Shown: piece after piece, positions 36,677 to 49,884 of the stretch | Position numbering within the stretch: the first letter of the stretch is position 1 | Layout: every line of letters begins with the position of its first letter | Origin: Tomocerus qinae | Taxonomy: Eukaryota > Arthropoda > Collembola > Entomobryomorpha > Tomoceridae | Length of the DNA stretch: 64,000 nucleotides | Assembly (NCBI GenBank): GCA_020055645.1 | Contig: CM034546.1 | Location: 14,074,001-14,138,000 of the forward strand | Direction of reading: 5' to 3' | Translations under genes and position numbers: made by a program | Notes under the pieces: model-generated | What the model was told of the DNA's origin: nothing | Seen by the model: the letters and a program-made list of their open reading frames with translations, nothing else | The model's database searches: none

Positions 36677-39600
36677 GGGTTTCGGCTAACATTAAAAGCA
36701 TATTTTGTTTGAATTCGAAATATTTCAAGCTTTTGAATTAATTCAGGAACAGCCCCCTTAATATGGAGAGAACTTGTCGTATACAGCCCCTGTACGTTCA
36801 CCTTTTGTTGCTGTGAGTCAAGAGATTAGAATTGTTACATTGTACTAGATTGGTAGATGACTATGGTAACTGAAAATCAGAAGGACGATTTATGACGTCA
36901 TTATCAAATTAGCACATTCAATTCGCCTTTGTGCCTGTATGTGCATATAAAATGTATAAAAGCTTAACTAAAAATTTGTTTCGACTGCAATATTTCCGAA
37001 ACTAGAGATAGGAACCTCGTAAAACTTACGCATGTCCTTCATCAGTGTGCAATCTCTGACTGATCCAAATTTCATGAGATTCGGAGCTTGCAGTATATGT
37101 TTTTTTTAATTAATTGTTTCAGAATTTTTATTTTCCTATCTTAATACACAGTAAAGTTGTCTTCTTAAAAAATTAATTACTCAAGTTTCAGAGATAGGAA
37201 CTCGCTGATTTCTACATATATGAGGCTTAAATATGTAAGCATCAAGCACAAAAAATTTCAGCCCTATATTCGTTTGCAGTCACAATTTTTTAAAGGGCCG
37301 AACATAGCCCGTAATTCCGGATATATTGCTTTTAAATGTCCCAACTTACACTACCTTTTTTGTGTCCCCTTAATGCATTACTTCTAGTTTTATGTGTTTC
37401 TGCATATAAATTTTGATAATTTAACCTTATCACATACTTGTATTCGTAGATTGATACACAATATGAAAATTCGCTTTTCAATCTTGAATTTGAATAATTG
37501 AAAACTTTGGAGCTTGAGGCCAAGACCCTTTTAAGTCACTCAAATTTTGAATGACCCCACTAATAACCATATTTTAATGTCATCAAACTGAATTTCGTCG
37601 TAGTTCTATGTATGCCTGCTATATTTTTTGATGATTTAACCCTACCATATAGTTGTATTCGTAGAATGATACTCAACATGAAAATTTACCTAACAATCTT
37701 GGATTCAAAAAATTGAAAATTCTAGAGCTTTGAAGGAGCCCTTAATTTAAGTCACCCAAATTTTAAATGTCCCAACTTACACTACCTTTTTTGTGTCCCC
37801 TTAATTCAATATTTCTAGTTTTATGTGTTTCTGCATATAAATATTGATAATTTAACCTTATCACATACTTGTATTCGTATATTGATACTCAATATGAAAA
37901 TTTACTTTGCAATATTGAATTTGAATAATTGAAAATTCTAGGGCTTGAGGCCAAGACCCTTTTAAGTCCCTCTAATTTTGAATGACCCCAACAATAACCA
38001 TATTTTCATGTCATCAAACTGAATTTCGTCGTAGTTCTATGTATGCTTCCTATATTTTTTGATGATTTAACCCTACCATATAGTTGTATTCGTAGAATGA
38101 TACTCAACATGAAAATTTACCTAACAATCTTGGATTTAAAAAATTGAAAATTCTAGAGCTTTGAAGGAGCCCTTAATTTAAGTCACCCAAATTTTAAATG
38201 TCCCAACTTACACTACCTTTTTTGTGTCCCCTTAATGCATTACTTCTAGTTTTATGTGTTTCTGCATATAAATTTTGATAATTTAACCTTATCCAATACT
38301 CGTATTCGTAGATAGATACTCAATATGAAAATTCGTTTTCAATCTTGAATTTGAATAATTTAAAATTCTGGAGCTTGAGGCCAAGACCCTTTTAAGTCCC
38401 TCTAATTTTGAATGACCCCACTAATAACCATATTTTCATGTCATCAAACTGAATTTCGTCGTAGTTCTATGTATGCTTGCTATATTTTTTGATGATTTAA
38501 CCCTACCATATAGTTGTATTCGTAGAATGATACTCAACATGAAAATTTACTTTTCAATCTTGGATTCAAAAAATTGAAAATTCTAGCGCTTTGAAGGAGC
38601 CCATAATTTAAGTCACACAAATTTCGAATGTCCTAACCAATACTCCCATCTCTTTGTTCCCTTAATTCATTTCTTCGTAGTTTTAGGCATTCCCGCATAT
38701 AAATATTGATAATTTATTCTCATTATATAGTTGTATTCGTTGAAAGATACTCAATATGAAAATTCGCTTTTCAATCTTGACTTTAAATAACTGAATATTC
38801 TGGAGCTTGAGGCCAAGACCCTTTTAAGTCACTCAAATTTTGAATGACCCCACTAATAACCATATTTTAATGTCATCAAACTGAATTTCGTCGTAGTTCT
38901 ATGTATGCTTGCTATATTTTTTGATGATTTAACCCTACCATATAGTTGTATTCGTAGAATGATACTCAACATGAAAATTTACCTAACAATCTTGGATTCA
39001 AAAAATTGAAAATTCTAGAGCTTTGAAGGAGCCCTTAATTTAAGTCACCCAAATTTTAAATGTCCCAACTTACACTACCTTTTTTGTGTCCCCTTAATTC
39101 AATATTTCTAGTTTTATGTGTTTCTGCATATAAATATTGATAATTTAACCTTATCCAATACTCGTATTCGTAGATAGATACTCAATATGAAAATTCGCTT
39201 TTCAATCTTGAATTTGAATAATTAAAAATTCTGGAGCTTGAGGCCAAGACCCTTTTAAGTCCCTCTAATTTTGAATGACCCCACTAATAACCATATTTTC
39301 ATGTCATCAAACTGAATTTCGTCGTAGTTCTATGTATGCTTGCTATATTTTTTGATGATTTAACCCTACCATATGGTTGTATTCGTAGAATGATACTCAA
39401 CATGAAAATTTACCTAACAATCTTGGATTTAAAAAATTGAAAATTCTAGAGCTTTGAAGGAGCCCTTAATTTAAGTCACCCAAATTTTAAATGTCCCAAC
39501 TTACACTACCTTTTTTGTGTCCCCTTAATGCATTACTTCTAGTTTTATGTGTTTCTGCATATAAATTTTGATAATTTAACCTTATCCAATACTCGTATTC

Positions 39601-41555
39601 GTAGATAGATACTCAATATGAAAATTCGCTTTTCAATCTTGAATTTGAATAACTGAATATTCTGGAGCTTGAGGCCAAGACCCTTTTAAGTCCCTCTAAT
39701 TTTGAATGACCCCACTAATAACCATATTTTCATGTCATCAAACTGAATTTCGTCGTAGTTCTATGTATGCTTACTATATTTTTTGATGATTTAACCCTAC
39801 CATATAGTTGTATTCGTAGAATAATACTCAACATGAAAATTTACTTTTCAATCTTGGATTCAAAAAATTGAAAATTCTAGAGCTTTGAAGGAGCCCTTAA
39901 TTTAAGTCACCCAAATTTTAAATTTCCCAACTTACACTACCTTTTTTGTGTCCCCTTAATGCATTACTTCTAGTTTTATGTGTTTCTGCATATAAATTTT
40001 GATAATTTAACCTTATCCAATACTCGTATTCGTAGATAGATACTCAATATGAAAATTCGCTTTTCAATCTTGAATTTCAATATTTGAAAATTCTGGAGCT
40101 TGAGGCCAAGACCCTTTTAAGTCCCTCTAATTTTGAATGACCCCACTAATAACCATATTTTCATGTCATCAAACTGAATTTCGTCGTAGTTCTATGTATG
40201 CTTGCTATATTTTTTGATGATTTAACCCTACCATATAGTTGTATTCGTAGAATGATACTCAACATGAAAATTTACTTTTCAATCTTGGATTCAAAAAATT
40301 TAAAATTCTAGAGCTTTGAAGGAGCCCTTAATTTAAGTCACCCAAATTTTAAATGTCCCAACTTATACTACCTTTTTTGTGTCCCTCTAATGCATTACTT
40401 CTAGTTTTATGTGTTTCTGCATATAAATTTTGATAATTTAACCTTATCCAATACTCGTATTCGTAGATAGATACTCAATATGAAAATTCGCTTTTCAATC
40501 TTGAATTTGAATAATTGAAAATTCTAGAGCTTGACGCCAAGACCATTTTAAGTCCCTCTAATTTTGAATGACCCCACTAATAACCATATTTTAATGTCAT
40601 CAAACTGAATTTCGTCGTAGTTCTATGTATGCTTGCTATATTTTTTGATGATTTAACCCTACCATATAGTTGTATTCGTAGAATGATACTCAACATGAAA
40701 ATTTACCTAACAATCTTGGATTTAAAAAATTGAAAATTCTAGAGCTTTGAAGGAGCCCTTAATTTAAGTCACCCAAATTTTAAATGTCCCAACTTACACT
40801 ACCTTTTTTGTGTCCCCTTAATGCATTACTTCTAGTTTTATGTGTTTCTGCATATAAATTTTGATAATTTAACCTTATCCAATACTCGTATTCGTAGATA
40901 GATACTCAATATGAAAATTCGCTTTTCAATCTTGAATTTGAATAATTGAAAATTCTAGAGCTTGACGCCAAGACCATTTTAAGTCCCTCTAATTTTGAAT
41001 GACCCCACTAATAACCATATTTTAATGTCATCAAACTGAATTTCGTCGTAGTTCTATGTATGCTTGCTATATTTTTTGATGATTTAACCCTACCATATAG
41101 TTGTATTCGTAGAATGATACTCAACATGAAAATTTACCTAACAATCTTGGATTTAAAAAATTGAAAATTCTAGAGCTTTGAAGGAGCCCTTAATTTAAGT
41201 CACCCAAATTTTAAATGTCCCAACTTACACTACCTTTTTTGTGTCCCCTTAATGCATTACTTCTAGTTTTATGTGTTTCTGCATATAAATTTTGATAATT
41301 TAACCTTATCCAATACTCGTATTCGTAGATAGATACTCAATATGAAAATTCGCTTTTCAATCTTGAATTTGATTAATTGAAAATTCTGGAGCTTGAGGCC
41401 AAGACCCTTTTAAGTCCCTCTAATTTTGAATGACCCCACCAATAACCATATTTTCATGTCATCAAACTGAATTTCGTCGTAGTTCTATGTATGCTTGCTA
41501 TATTTTTTGATGATTTAACCCTACCATATAGTTGTATTCGTAGAATGATACTCAA

Positions 41556-44500
41556 CATGAAAATTTACGTTTCAATCTTGGATTCAAAAAATTGAAAATT
41601 CTAGAGCTTTGAAGGAGCCCTTAATTTAAGTCGCCCAAATTTTAAATGTCCCAACTTACACTACCTTTTTTGCGTCCCCTTAATTCGGTACCTTTAGCTT
41701 TATGTGTTCCTGCATATAAATATTGATAATTTAACCTTATCACATACTTGTATTCGTAGATTGATACACAATATGAAAATTCGCTTTTCAATCTTGAAAT
41801 TGAATAATTGAAAACTTTGGAGCTTGAGGCCAAGACCCTTTTAAGTCACTCAAATTTTGAATGACCCCACTAATAACCATATTTTTATGTCATCAAACTG
41901 AATTTCGTCGTAGTTCTATGTATGCTTGCTATATTTTTTGATGATTTAACCCTACCATATAGTTGTATTCGTAAAATGATACTCAACATGAAAATTTACC
42001 TAACAATCTTGGATTCAAAAAATTGAAAATTCTAGAGCTTCGAAGGAGCCCTTAATTTAAGTCACCCAAATTTTAAATGTCCCAACTTACACTACCTTTT
42101 TTGTGTCCCCTTAATTCAATATTTCTAGTTTTATTTGTTTCTGCATACAAATATTGATAATTTAACCTTATCACATACTTGTATTCGTAGATTGATACTC
42201 AATATGAAAATTTACTTTGCAATATTGAATTTGAATGATTGAAAACTCTGGAGCTTGAGGCCAAGACCCTTTTAAGTCACTCAAATTTTGAATGACCCCA
42301 CTAATAACCATATTTTCATGTCATCAAACTGAATTTCGTCGTAGTTCTATGTATGCTTGCTATATTTTTTGATGATTTAACCCTACCATATAGTTGTATT
42401 CGTAGAATGATACTCAACATGAAAATTTACCTTTCAATCTTGGATTCAAAAAATTTAAAATTCTAGAGCTTTGAAGGAGCCCTTAATTTAAGTCACCCAA
42501 ATTTTAAATGTCCCAACTTATACTACCTTTTTTGTGTCCCTCTAATGCATTACTTCTAGTTTTATGTGTTTCTGCATATAAATTTTGATAATTTAACCTT
42601 ATCCAATACTCGTATTCGTAGATAGATACTCAATATGAAAATTCGCTTTTCAATCTTGAATTTCAATATTTGAAAATTCTGGAGCTTGAGGCCAAGACCC
42701 TTTTAAGTCCCTCTAATTTTGAATGACCCCACTAATAACCATATTTTCATGTCATCAAACTGAATTTCGTCGTAGTTCTATGTATGCTTGCTATATTTTT
42801 TGATGATTTAACCCTACCATATAGTTGTATTCGTAGAATGATACTCAACATGAAAATTTACGTTTCAATCTTGGATTCAAAAAATTGGAAATTCTAGAGC
42901 TTTGAAGGAGCTCTTAATTTAAGTCACCCAAATTTTAAATGTCCCAACTTACACTACCTTTTTTGCGTCCCCTTAATTCGGTACCTTTAGCTTTATGTGT
43001 TCCTGCATATAAATATTGATAATTTAACCTTATCACATACTTGTATTCGTAGATTGATACACAATATGAAAATTCGCTTTTCAATCTAAAAATTGAATAA
43101 TTGAAAACTTTGGAGCTTGAGGCCAAGACCCTTTTAAGTCACTCAAATTTTGAATAACCCCACTAATAACTATATTTTTATGTCATCAAACTGAATTTCG
43201 TCGTAGTTCTATGTATGCTTGCTATATTTTTTGATGATTTAACCCTACCATATAGTTGTATTTGTAGAATGATACTCAACATCAAAATTTACCTAACAAT
43301 CTTGGATTCAAAAAATTGAAAATTCTAGAGCTTTGAAGGAGCCCTTAATTTAAGTCACCCAAATTTTAAATGTCCCAACTTACACTACGTTCTTTGTGTC
43401 CCCTTAATTCAATATTTCTATTTTTTTTTGTTTCTGCATACAAATATTGATAATTTAACCTTATCACATACTTGTATTCGTAGATTGATACTCAATATGA
43501 AAATTTACTTTTCAATTTTGAATTTGAATGATTGAAAACTCAGGAGCTTGAGGCCAAGACCCTTTTAAGTCACTCAAATTTTGAATGACCCCACTAATAA
43601 CCATATTTTCATGTCATCAAACTGAATTTCGTCGTAGTTCTATGTATACTTGCTATATTTTTTGATGATTTAACCCTACCATTTAGTTGTATTCGTAGAA
43701 TGATACTCAACATGAAAATTTACTTTTCAATCTTGGATTCAAAAAATTGCAAATTCTAGCGCTTTGAAGGAGCCCATAATTTAAGTCACACAAATTTCGA
43801 ATGTTCTAACCAATACTCCCATCTCTTTGTTCCCTTAATTCATTTCTTCGTAGTTTTAGGTATTCCCGCATATAAATATTGATAATTTATTCTCATTATA
43901 TAGTTGTATTCGTTGAAAGATACTCAATATGAAAATTCGCTTTTCAATCTTGACTTTGAATAACTGAATATTCTGGAGCTTGAGGCCAAGACCCTTTTAA
44001 GTCCCTCTAATTTTGAATGACCCCACTAATAACCATATTTTCATGTCATCAAACTGAATTTCGTCGTAGTTCTATGTATGCTTGCTATATTTTTTGATGA
44101 TTTAACCCTACCATATAGTTGTATTCGTACAATGATACTCAACATGAAAATTTACCTTTCAATCTTGGATTCAAGAAATTGAAAATACTAGAGCTTTGAA
44201 GGAGCCCTTAATTTAAGTCACCCAAATTTTAAATTTCCCAACTTACACTACCTTTTTTGTGTCCCCTTAATGCATTACTTCTAGTTTTATGTGTTTCTGC
44301 ATATAAATATTGATAATTTAACCTTATCCAATGCTCGTATTCGTAGATAGATACTCAATATGAAAATTCGCTTTTCAATCTTGAATTTGAATAATTGAAA
44401 ATTCTGGAGCTTGAGGCCAAGACCCTTTTAAGTCCCTCTAATTTTGAATGACCCCACTAATAACCATAATTTCATGTCATCAAACTGAATTTCGTCGTAG

Positions 44501-46298
44501 TTCTATGTATGCTTGCTATATTTTTTGATGATTTAACCCTACCATATAGTTGTATTCGTAGAATGATACTCAACATGAAAATTTACGTTTCAATCTTGGA
44601 TTCAAAAAATTGAAAATTCTAGAGCTTTGAAGGAGCCCTTAATTTAAGTCACCCAAATTTTAAATGTCCCAACTTACACTACCTTTTTTGCGTCCCCTTA
44701 ATTCGGTACCTTTAGCTTTATGTGTTCCTGCATATAAATATTGATAATTTAACCTTATCACATACTTGTATTCGTAGATTGATACTCAATATGAAAATTT
44801 ACTTTTCAATATTGAATTTGAATGATTGAAAACTCTGGAGCTTGACGCCAAGACCCTTTTAAGTCACTCAACATTTGAATGACCCCACTAATAACCATAT
44901 TTTCATGTCATCAAACTGAATTTCGTCGTAGTTCTATGTATGCTTGCTATATTTTTTGATGATTTAACCCTACCATATAGTTATATTCGTAGAATGATAC
45001 TCAACATGAAAATTTACTATTCAATCTTGGATTCAAAAAATTGAAAATTCTAGCGCTTTGAAGGAGCCCATAATTTAAGTCACACAAATTTCGAATGTCC
45101 TAACCAATACTCCCATCTCTTTGTTCCCTTAATTCATTTCTTCGTAGTTTTAGGTATTCCCGCATATAAATATTGACAATTTATTCTCATTATACAGTTG
45201 TATTCGTTGAAAGATATTCAATATGAAAATTCGCTTTTCAATCTTGAATTTGAATAACTGAATATTCTGGAGCTTGAGGCAAAGACCCTTTTAAGTCCCT
45301 CTAATTTTAAATGACCCCACTAATAACCATATTTTCATATCATCAAACTGAATTTAGTCGTAGTTCTATGTATGCTTACTATATTTTTTGATGATTTAAC
45401 CCTACCATATAGTTGTATTCGTAGAATGATACTCAACATGAAAATTTACTTTTCAATCTTGGATTCAAAAAATTGAAAATTCTAGAGCTTTGAAGGAGCC
45501 CTTAATTTAAGTCACCCAAATTTTAAATTTCCCAACTTACACTACCTTTTTTGTGTCCCCTTAATGCATTACTTCTAGTTTTATGTGTTTCTGCATATAA
45601 ATTTTGATAATTTAACCTTATCCAATACTCGTATTCGTAGACAGATACTCAATATGAAAATTCGCTTTTCAATCTTGAATTTGAATAATTGAAAATTCTG
45701 GAGCTTGAGGCCAAGACCCTTTTAAGTCTCTCTAATTTTGAATGACCCCACTAATAACCATATTTTCATGTCATCAAACTGAATTTCGTCGTAGTTCTAT
45801 GTATGCTTGCTATATTTTTTGATGAATTAACCCTACCATATAGTTGTTTTCGTAGAATGATACTCAACATGAAAATTTACCTTTCAATCTTGGATTCAAA
45901 AAATTGAAAATTCTAGAGCTTTGAAGGAGCCCTTAATTTAAGTCACCCAAATTTTAAATGTCCCAACTTACACTACCTTTTTTGTGTCCCCTTAATTCAA
46001 TATTTGTAGTTTTATGTGTTTCTGCATATAAATATTGATAATTTAACCTTATCACATACTTGTATTCGTAGATTGATACTCAATATGAAAATTTACTTTG
46101 CAATATTGAATTTGAATGATTGAAAACTCTGGAGCTTGAGGCCAAGACCCTTTTAAGTCACTCAAACTTTGAATGACCCCACTAATAACCATATTTTCAT
46201 GTCATCAAACTGAATTTCGTCGTAGTTCTATGTATGCTTGCTATATTTTTTGATGATTTAACCCTACCATATAGTTGTATTCGTAGAATGATACTCAA
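41556..46298. repeat. Higher-order repeat, 11 dimers, copy 3 (4743 bp), displaced
   Basis: The same 11-dimer unit as at 21801 and 26544, but separated from them by about 10 kb of other satellite and a transposon. The sequence before it (about 40264-41555) also repeats 20939-21800 with one extra dimer. An internal patch at about 42430-42680 differs from copies 1 and 2. Confidence 0.9.
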
Positions 46299-49200
46299 CA
46301 TGAAAATTTACGTTTCAATCTTGGATTCAAAAAATTGAAAATTCTAGAGCTTTGAAGGAGCCCTTAATTTAAGTCACCCAAATTTTAAATGTCCCAACTT
46401 ACACTACCTTTTTTGTGTCCCCTTAATTCATTTCTTCTAGTTTTATGTGTTTCTGCATATAAATATTGATAATTTAACCTTATCATATATTTGTATTCGT
46501 AGATTGATACTCAATATGAAAATTCGCTTTTCAATCTTGAATTTGAATAATTGAAAACTCTGGAGCTTGAGGCCAAGACCCTTTTAAGTCACTCAAATTT
46601 TGAATGACCCCACTAATAACCTTATTTTTATGTCATCAAACTGAATTTCGTCGTAGTTCTATGTATGCTTGCTATATTTTTTGATGATTTAACCCTACCA
46701 TATAGTTGTATTTGTAGAATGATACTCAACATGAAAATTTACCTATCAATCTTGGATTCAAAAGATTGAAAATTCTAGAGGTTTGAAGGAGCCCTTAATT
46801 TAAGTCACCCAAATTTTAAATGTCCCAACTTACACTACCTTTTTTGTGTCCCCTTAATTCATTTCTTCTAGTTTTATGTGTTTCTGCATATAAATATTGA
46901 TAATTTAACCTTATCACATACTTGTATTCGTAGATTGATACTCAATATGAAAATTTACTTTGCAATATTGAATTTGAATGATTGAAAACTCTGGAGCTTG
47001 AGGCCAAGACCCTTGTAAGTCACTCAAATTTTGAATGACCCCACTAATAACCATATTTTCATATCATCAAACTGAATTTCGTCGTAGTTCTATGTATGCT
47101 TGCTATATTTTTTGATGATTTAACCCTACCATATAGTTGTATTCGTAGAATGATACTCAACATGAAAATTTACTTTTCAATCTTGGATTCAAAAAATTGA
47201 AAATTCTAGCGCTTTGAAGGAGCCCTTAATTTAAGTCACCCAAATTTTAAATGTCCCAACTTACACTACCTTTTTTGTGTCCCCTTAATTCAATATTTCT
47301 AGTTTTATGTGTTTCTGCATATAAATATTGATAATTTAACCTTATCACATACTTGTATTCGTAGATTGATACTCTATATGAAAATTTACTTTTTAATATT
47401 GAATTTGAATGATTGAAAACTCTGGAACTTGAGGCCAAGACCCTTTTAAGTCACTCAAATTTTGAATGACCCAACTTACACTACCTTTTTTGCGTCCCCT
47501 TAATTTGGTACCTTTAGCTTTATGTGTTCCATAATATAAATATTGATAATTTAACCTTATCACATACTTGTATTCGTAGATTGATACACAATATGAAAAT
47601 TCACTTTTCAATTTTGAGTTTGAATAATTGAAAACTTTGGAGCTTGAGGCCAAGACCCTTTTAAGTCAATCAAATTTTGAATGACCCCACTAATAACCAT
47701 ATTTTTATGTCATCAAACTGAATTTCGTCGTAGTTCTATGTATGCTTGCTATATTTTTTGATGATTTAACCCTACCATATAGTTGTATTCGTAGAATGAT
47801 ACTCAACATGAAAATTTACCTAACAATCTTGGATTCAAAAAATTGAAAATTCTAGAGCTTTGAAGGAGCCCTTAATTTAAGTCACCCAAATTTTAAATGT
47901 CCCAACTTACACTACCTTTTTTGTGTCCCCTTAATTCATTTCTTCTAGTTTTATGTGTTTCTGCATATAAATATTGATAATTTAACCTTATCATATACTT
48001 GTATTCGTAGATTGATACTCAATATGAAAATTCGCTTTTCAATCTTGAATTTGAATAATTGAAAACTCTGGAGCTTGAGGCCAAGACCCTTTTAAGTCAC
48101 TCAAATTTTGAATGACCCCACTAATAACCTTATTTTTATGTCATCAAACTGAATTTCGTCGTAGTTCTATGTATGCTTGCTATATTTTTTGATGATTTAA
48201 CCCTACCATATAGTTGTATTTGTAGAATGATACTCAACATGAAAATTTACCTATCAATCTTGGATTCAAAAGATTGAAAATTCTAGAGGTTTGAAGGAGC
48301 CCTTAATTTAAGTCACCCAAATTTTAAATGTCCCAACTTACACTACCTTTTTTGTGTCCCCTTAATTCATTTCTTCTAGTTTTATGTGTTTCTGCATATA
48401 AATATTGATAATTTAACCTTATCACATACTTGTATTCGTAGATTGATACTCAATATGAAAATTTACTTTGCAATATTGAATTTGAATGATTGAAAACTCT
48501 GGAGCTTGAGGCCAAGACCCTTTTAAGTCACTCAAATTTTGAATGACCCCACTAATAACCATATTTTCATATCATCAAACTGAATTTCGTCGTAGTTCTA
48601 TGTATGCTTGCTATATTTTTTGATGATTTAACCCTACCATATAGTTGTATTCGTAGAATGATACTCAACATGAAAATTTACCTATCAATCTTGGATTCAA
48701 AAGATTGAAAATTCTAGAGGTTTGAAGGAGCCCTTAATTTAAGTCACCCAAATTTTAAATGTCCCAACTTACACTACCTTTTTTGTGTCCCCTTAATTCA
48801 TTTCTTCTAGTTTTATGTGTTTCTGCATATAAATATTGATAATTTAACCTTATCACATACTTGTATTCGTAGATTGATACTCAATATGAAAATTTACTTT
48901 GCAATATTGAATTTGAATGATTGAAAACTCTGGAGCTTGAGGCCAAGACCCTTTTAAGTCACTCAAATTTTGAATGACCCCACTAATAACCATATTTTCA
49001 TATCATCAAACTGAATTTCGTCGTAGTTCTATGTATGCTTGCTATATTTTTTGATGATTTAACCCTACCATATAGTTGTATTCGTAGAATGATACTCAAC
49101 ATGAAAATTTACTTTTCAATCTTGGATTCAAAAAATTGAAAATTCTAGCGCTTTGAAGGAGCCCTTAATTTAAGTCACCCAAATTTTAAATGTCCCAACT

Positions 49201-49884
49201 TACACTACCTTTTTTGTGTCCCCTTAATTCAATATTTCTAGTTTTATGTGTTTCTGCATATAAATATTGATAATTTAACCTTATCACATACTTGTATTCG
49301 TAGATTGATACTCTATATGAAAATTTACTTTTCAATATTGAATTTGAATGATTGAAAACTCTGGAACTTGAGGCCAAGACCCTTTTAAGTCACTCAAATT
49401 TTGAATGACCCAACTTACACTACCTTTTTTGCGTCCCCTTAATTTGGTACTTTTAGCTTTATGTGTTCCATAATATAAATATTGATAATTTAACCTTATC
49501 ACATACTTGTATTCGTAGATTGATACACAATATGAAAATTCGCTTTTCAATTTTGAGTTTGAATAATTGAAAACTTTGGAGCTTGAGGCCAAGACCCTTT
49601 TAAGTCAATCAAATTTTGAATGACCCCACTAATAACCATATTTTTATGTCATCAAACTGAATTTCGTCGTAGTTCTATGTATGCTTGCTATATTTTTTGA
49701 TGATTTAACCCTACCATATAGTTGTATTCGTAGAATGATACTCAACATGAAAATTTACCTAACAATCTTGGATTCAAAAATTGAAAATTCTAGAGCTTTG
49801 AAGGAGCCCTTAATTTAAGTCACCCAAATTTTAAATGTCCCAACTTACACTACCTTTTTTGTGTCCCCTTAATTCATTTCTTCT

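Larger units (their letters stand above)
35035..37329. mobile_element. 2.3-kb palindromic DNA transposon inserted in the satellite
   Basis: Removing this segment restores an uninterrupted A monomer (CACCCAAA + TTTTAAATG), so both ends are exact and no target-site duplication is present. The ends are imperfect inverted repeats: GCACAATATCCGG at the left, and CCGGATATATTGC at the right, which is GCAATATATCCGG when complemented (11 of 13 match). A second, longer inverted repeat lies inside: about 35213-35430 pairs with about 36176-36787 once the nested SINE is removed. There is no transposase frame; the open frames near 35243-35909 are short and unrelated to known enzymes. It is therefore non-autonomous. 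A 21-bp tandem repeat (TATTCGGTTTTCGGGTCTACGG-like) lies at 35802-35880. Joining exactly between A and T without duplication recalls Helitron-like insertion, but the ends do not fit TC...CTRR. Confidence 0.8.
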
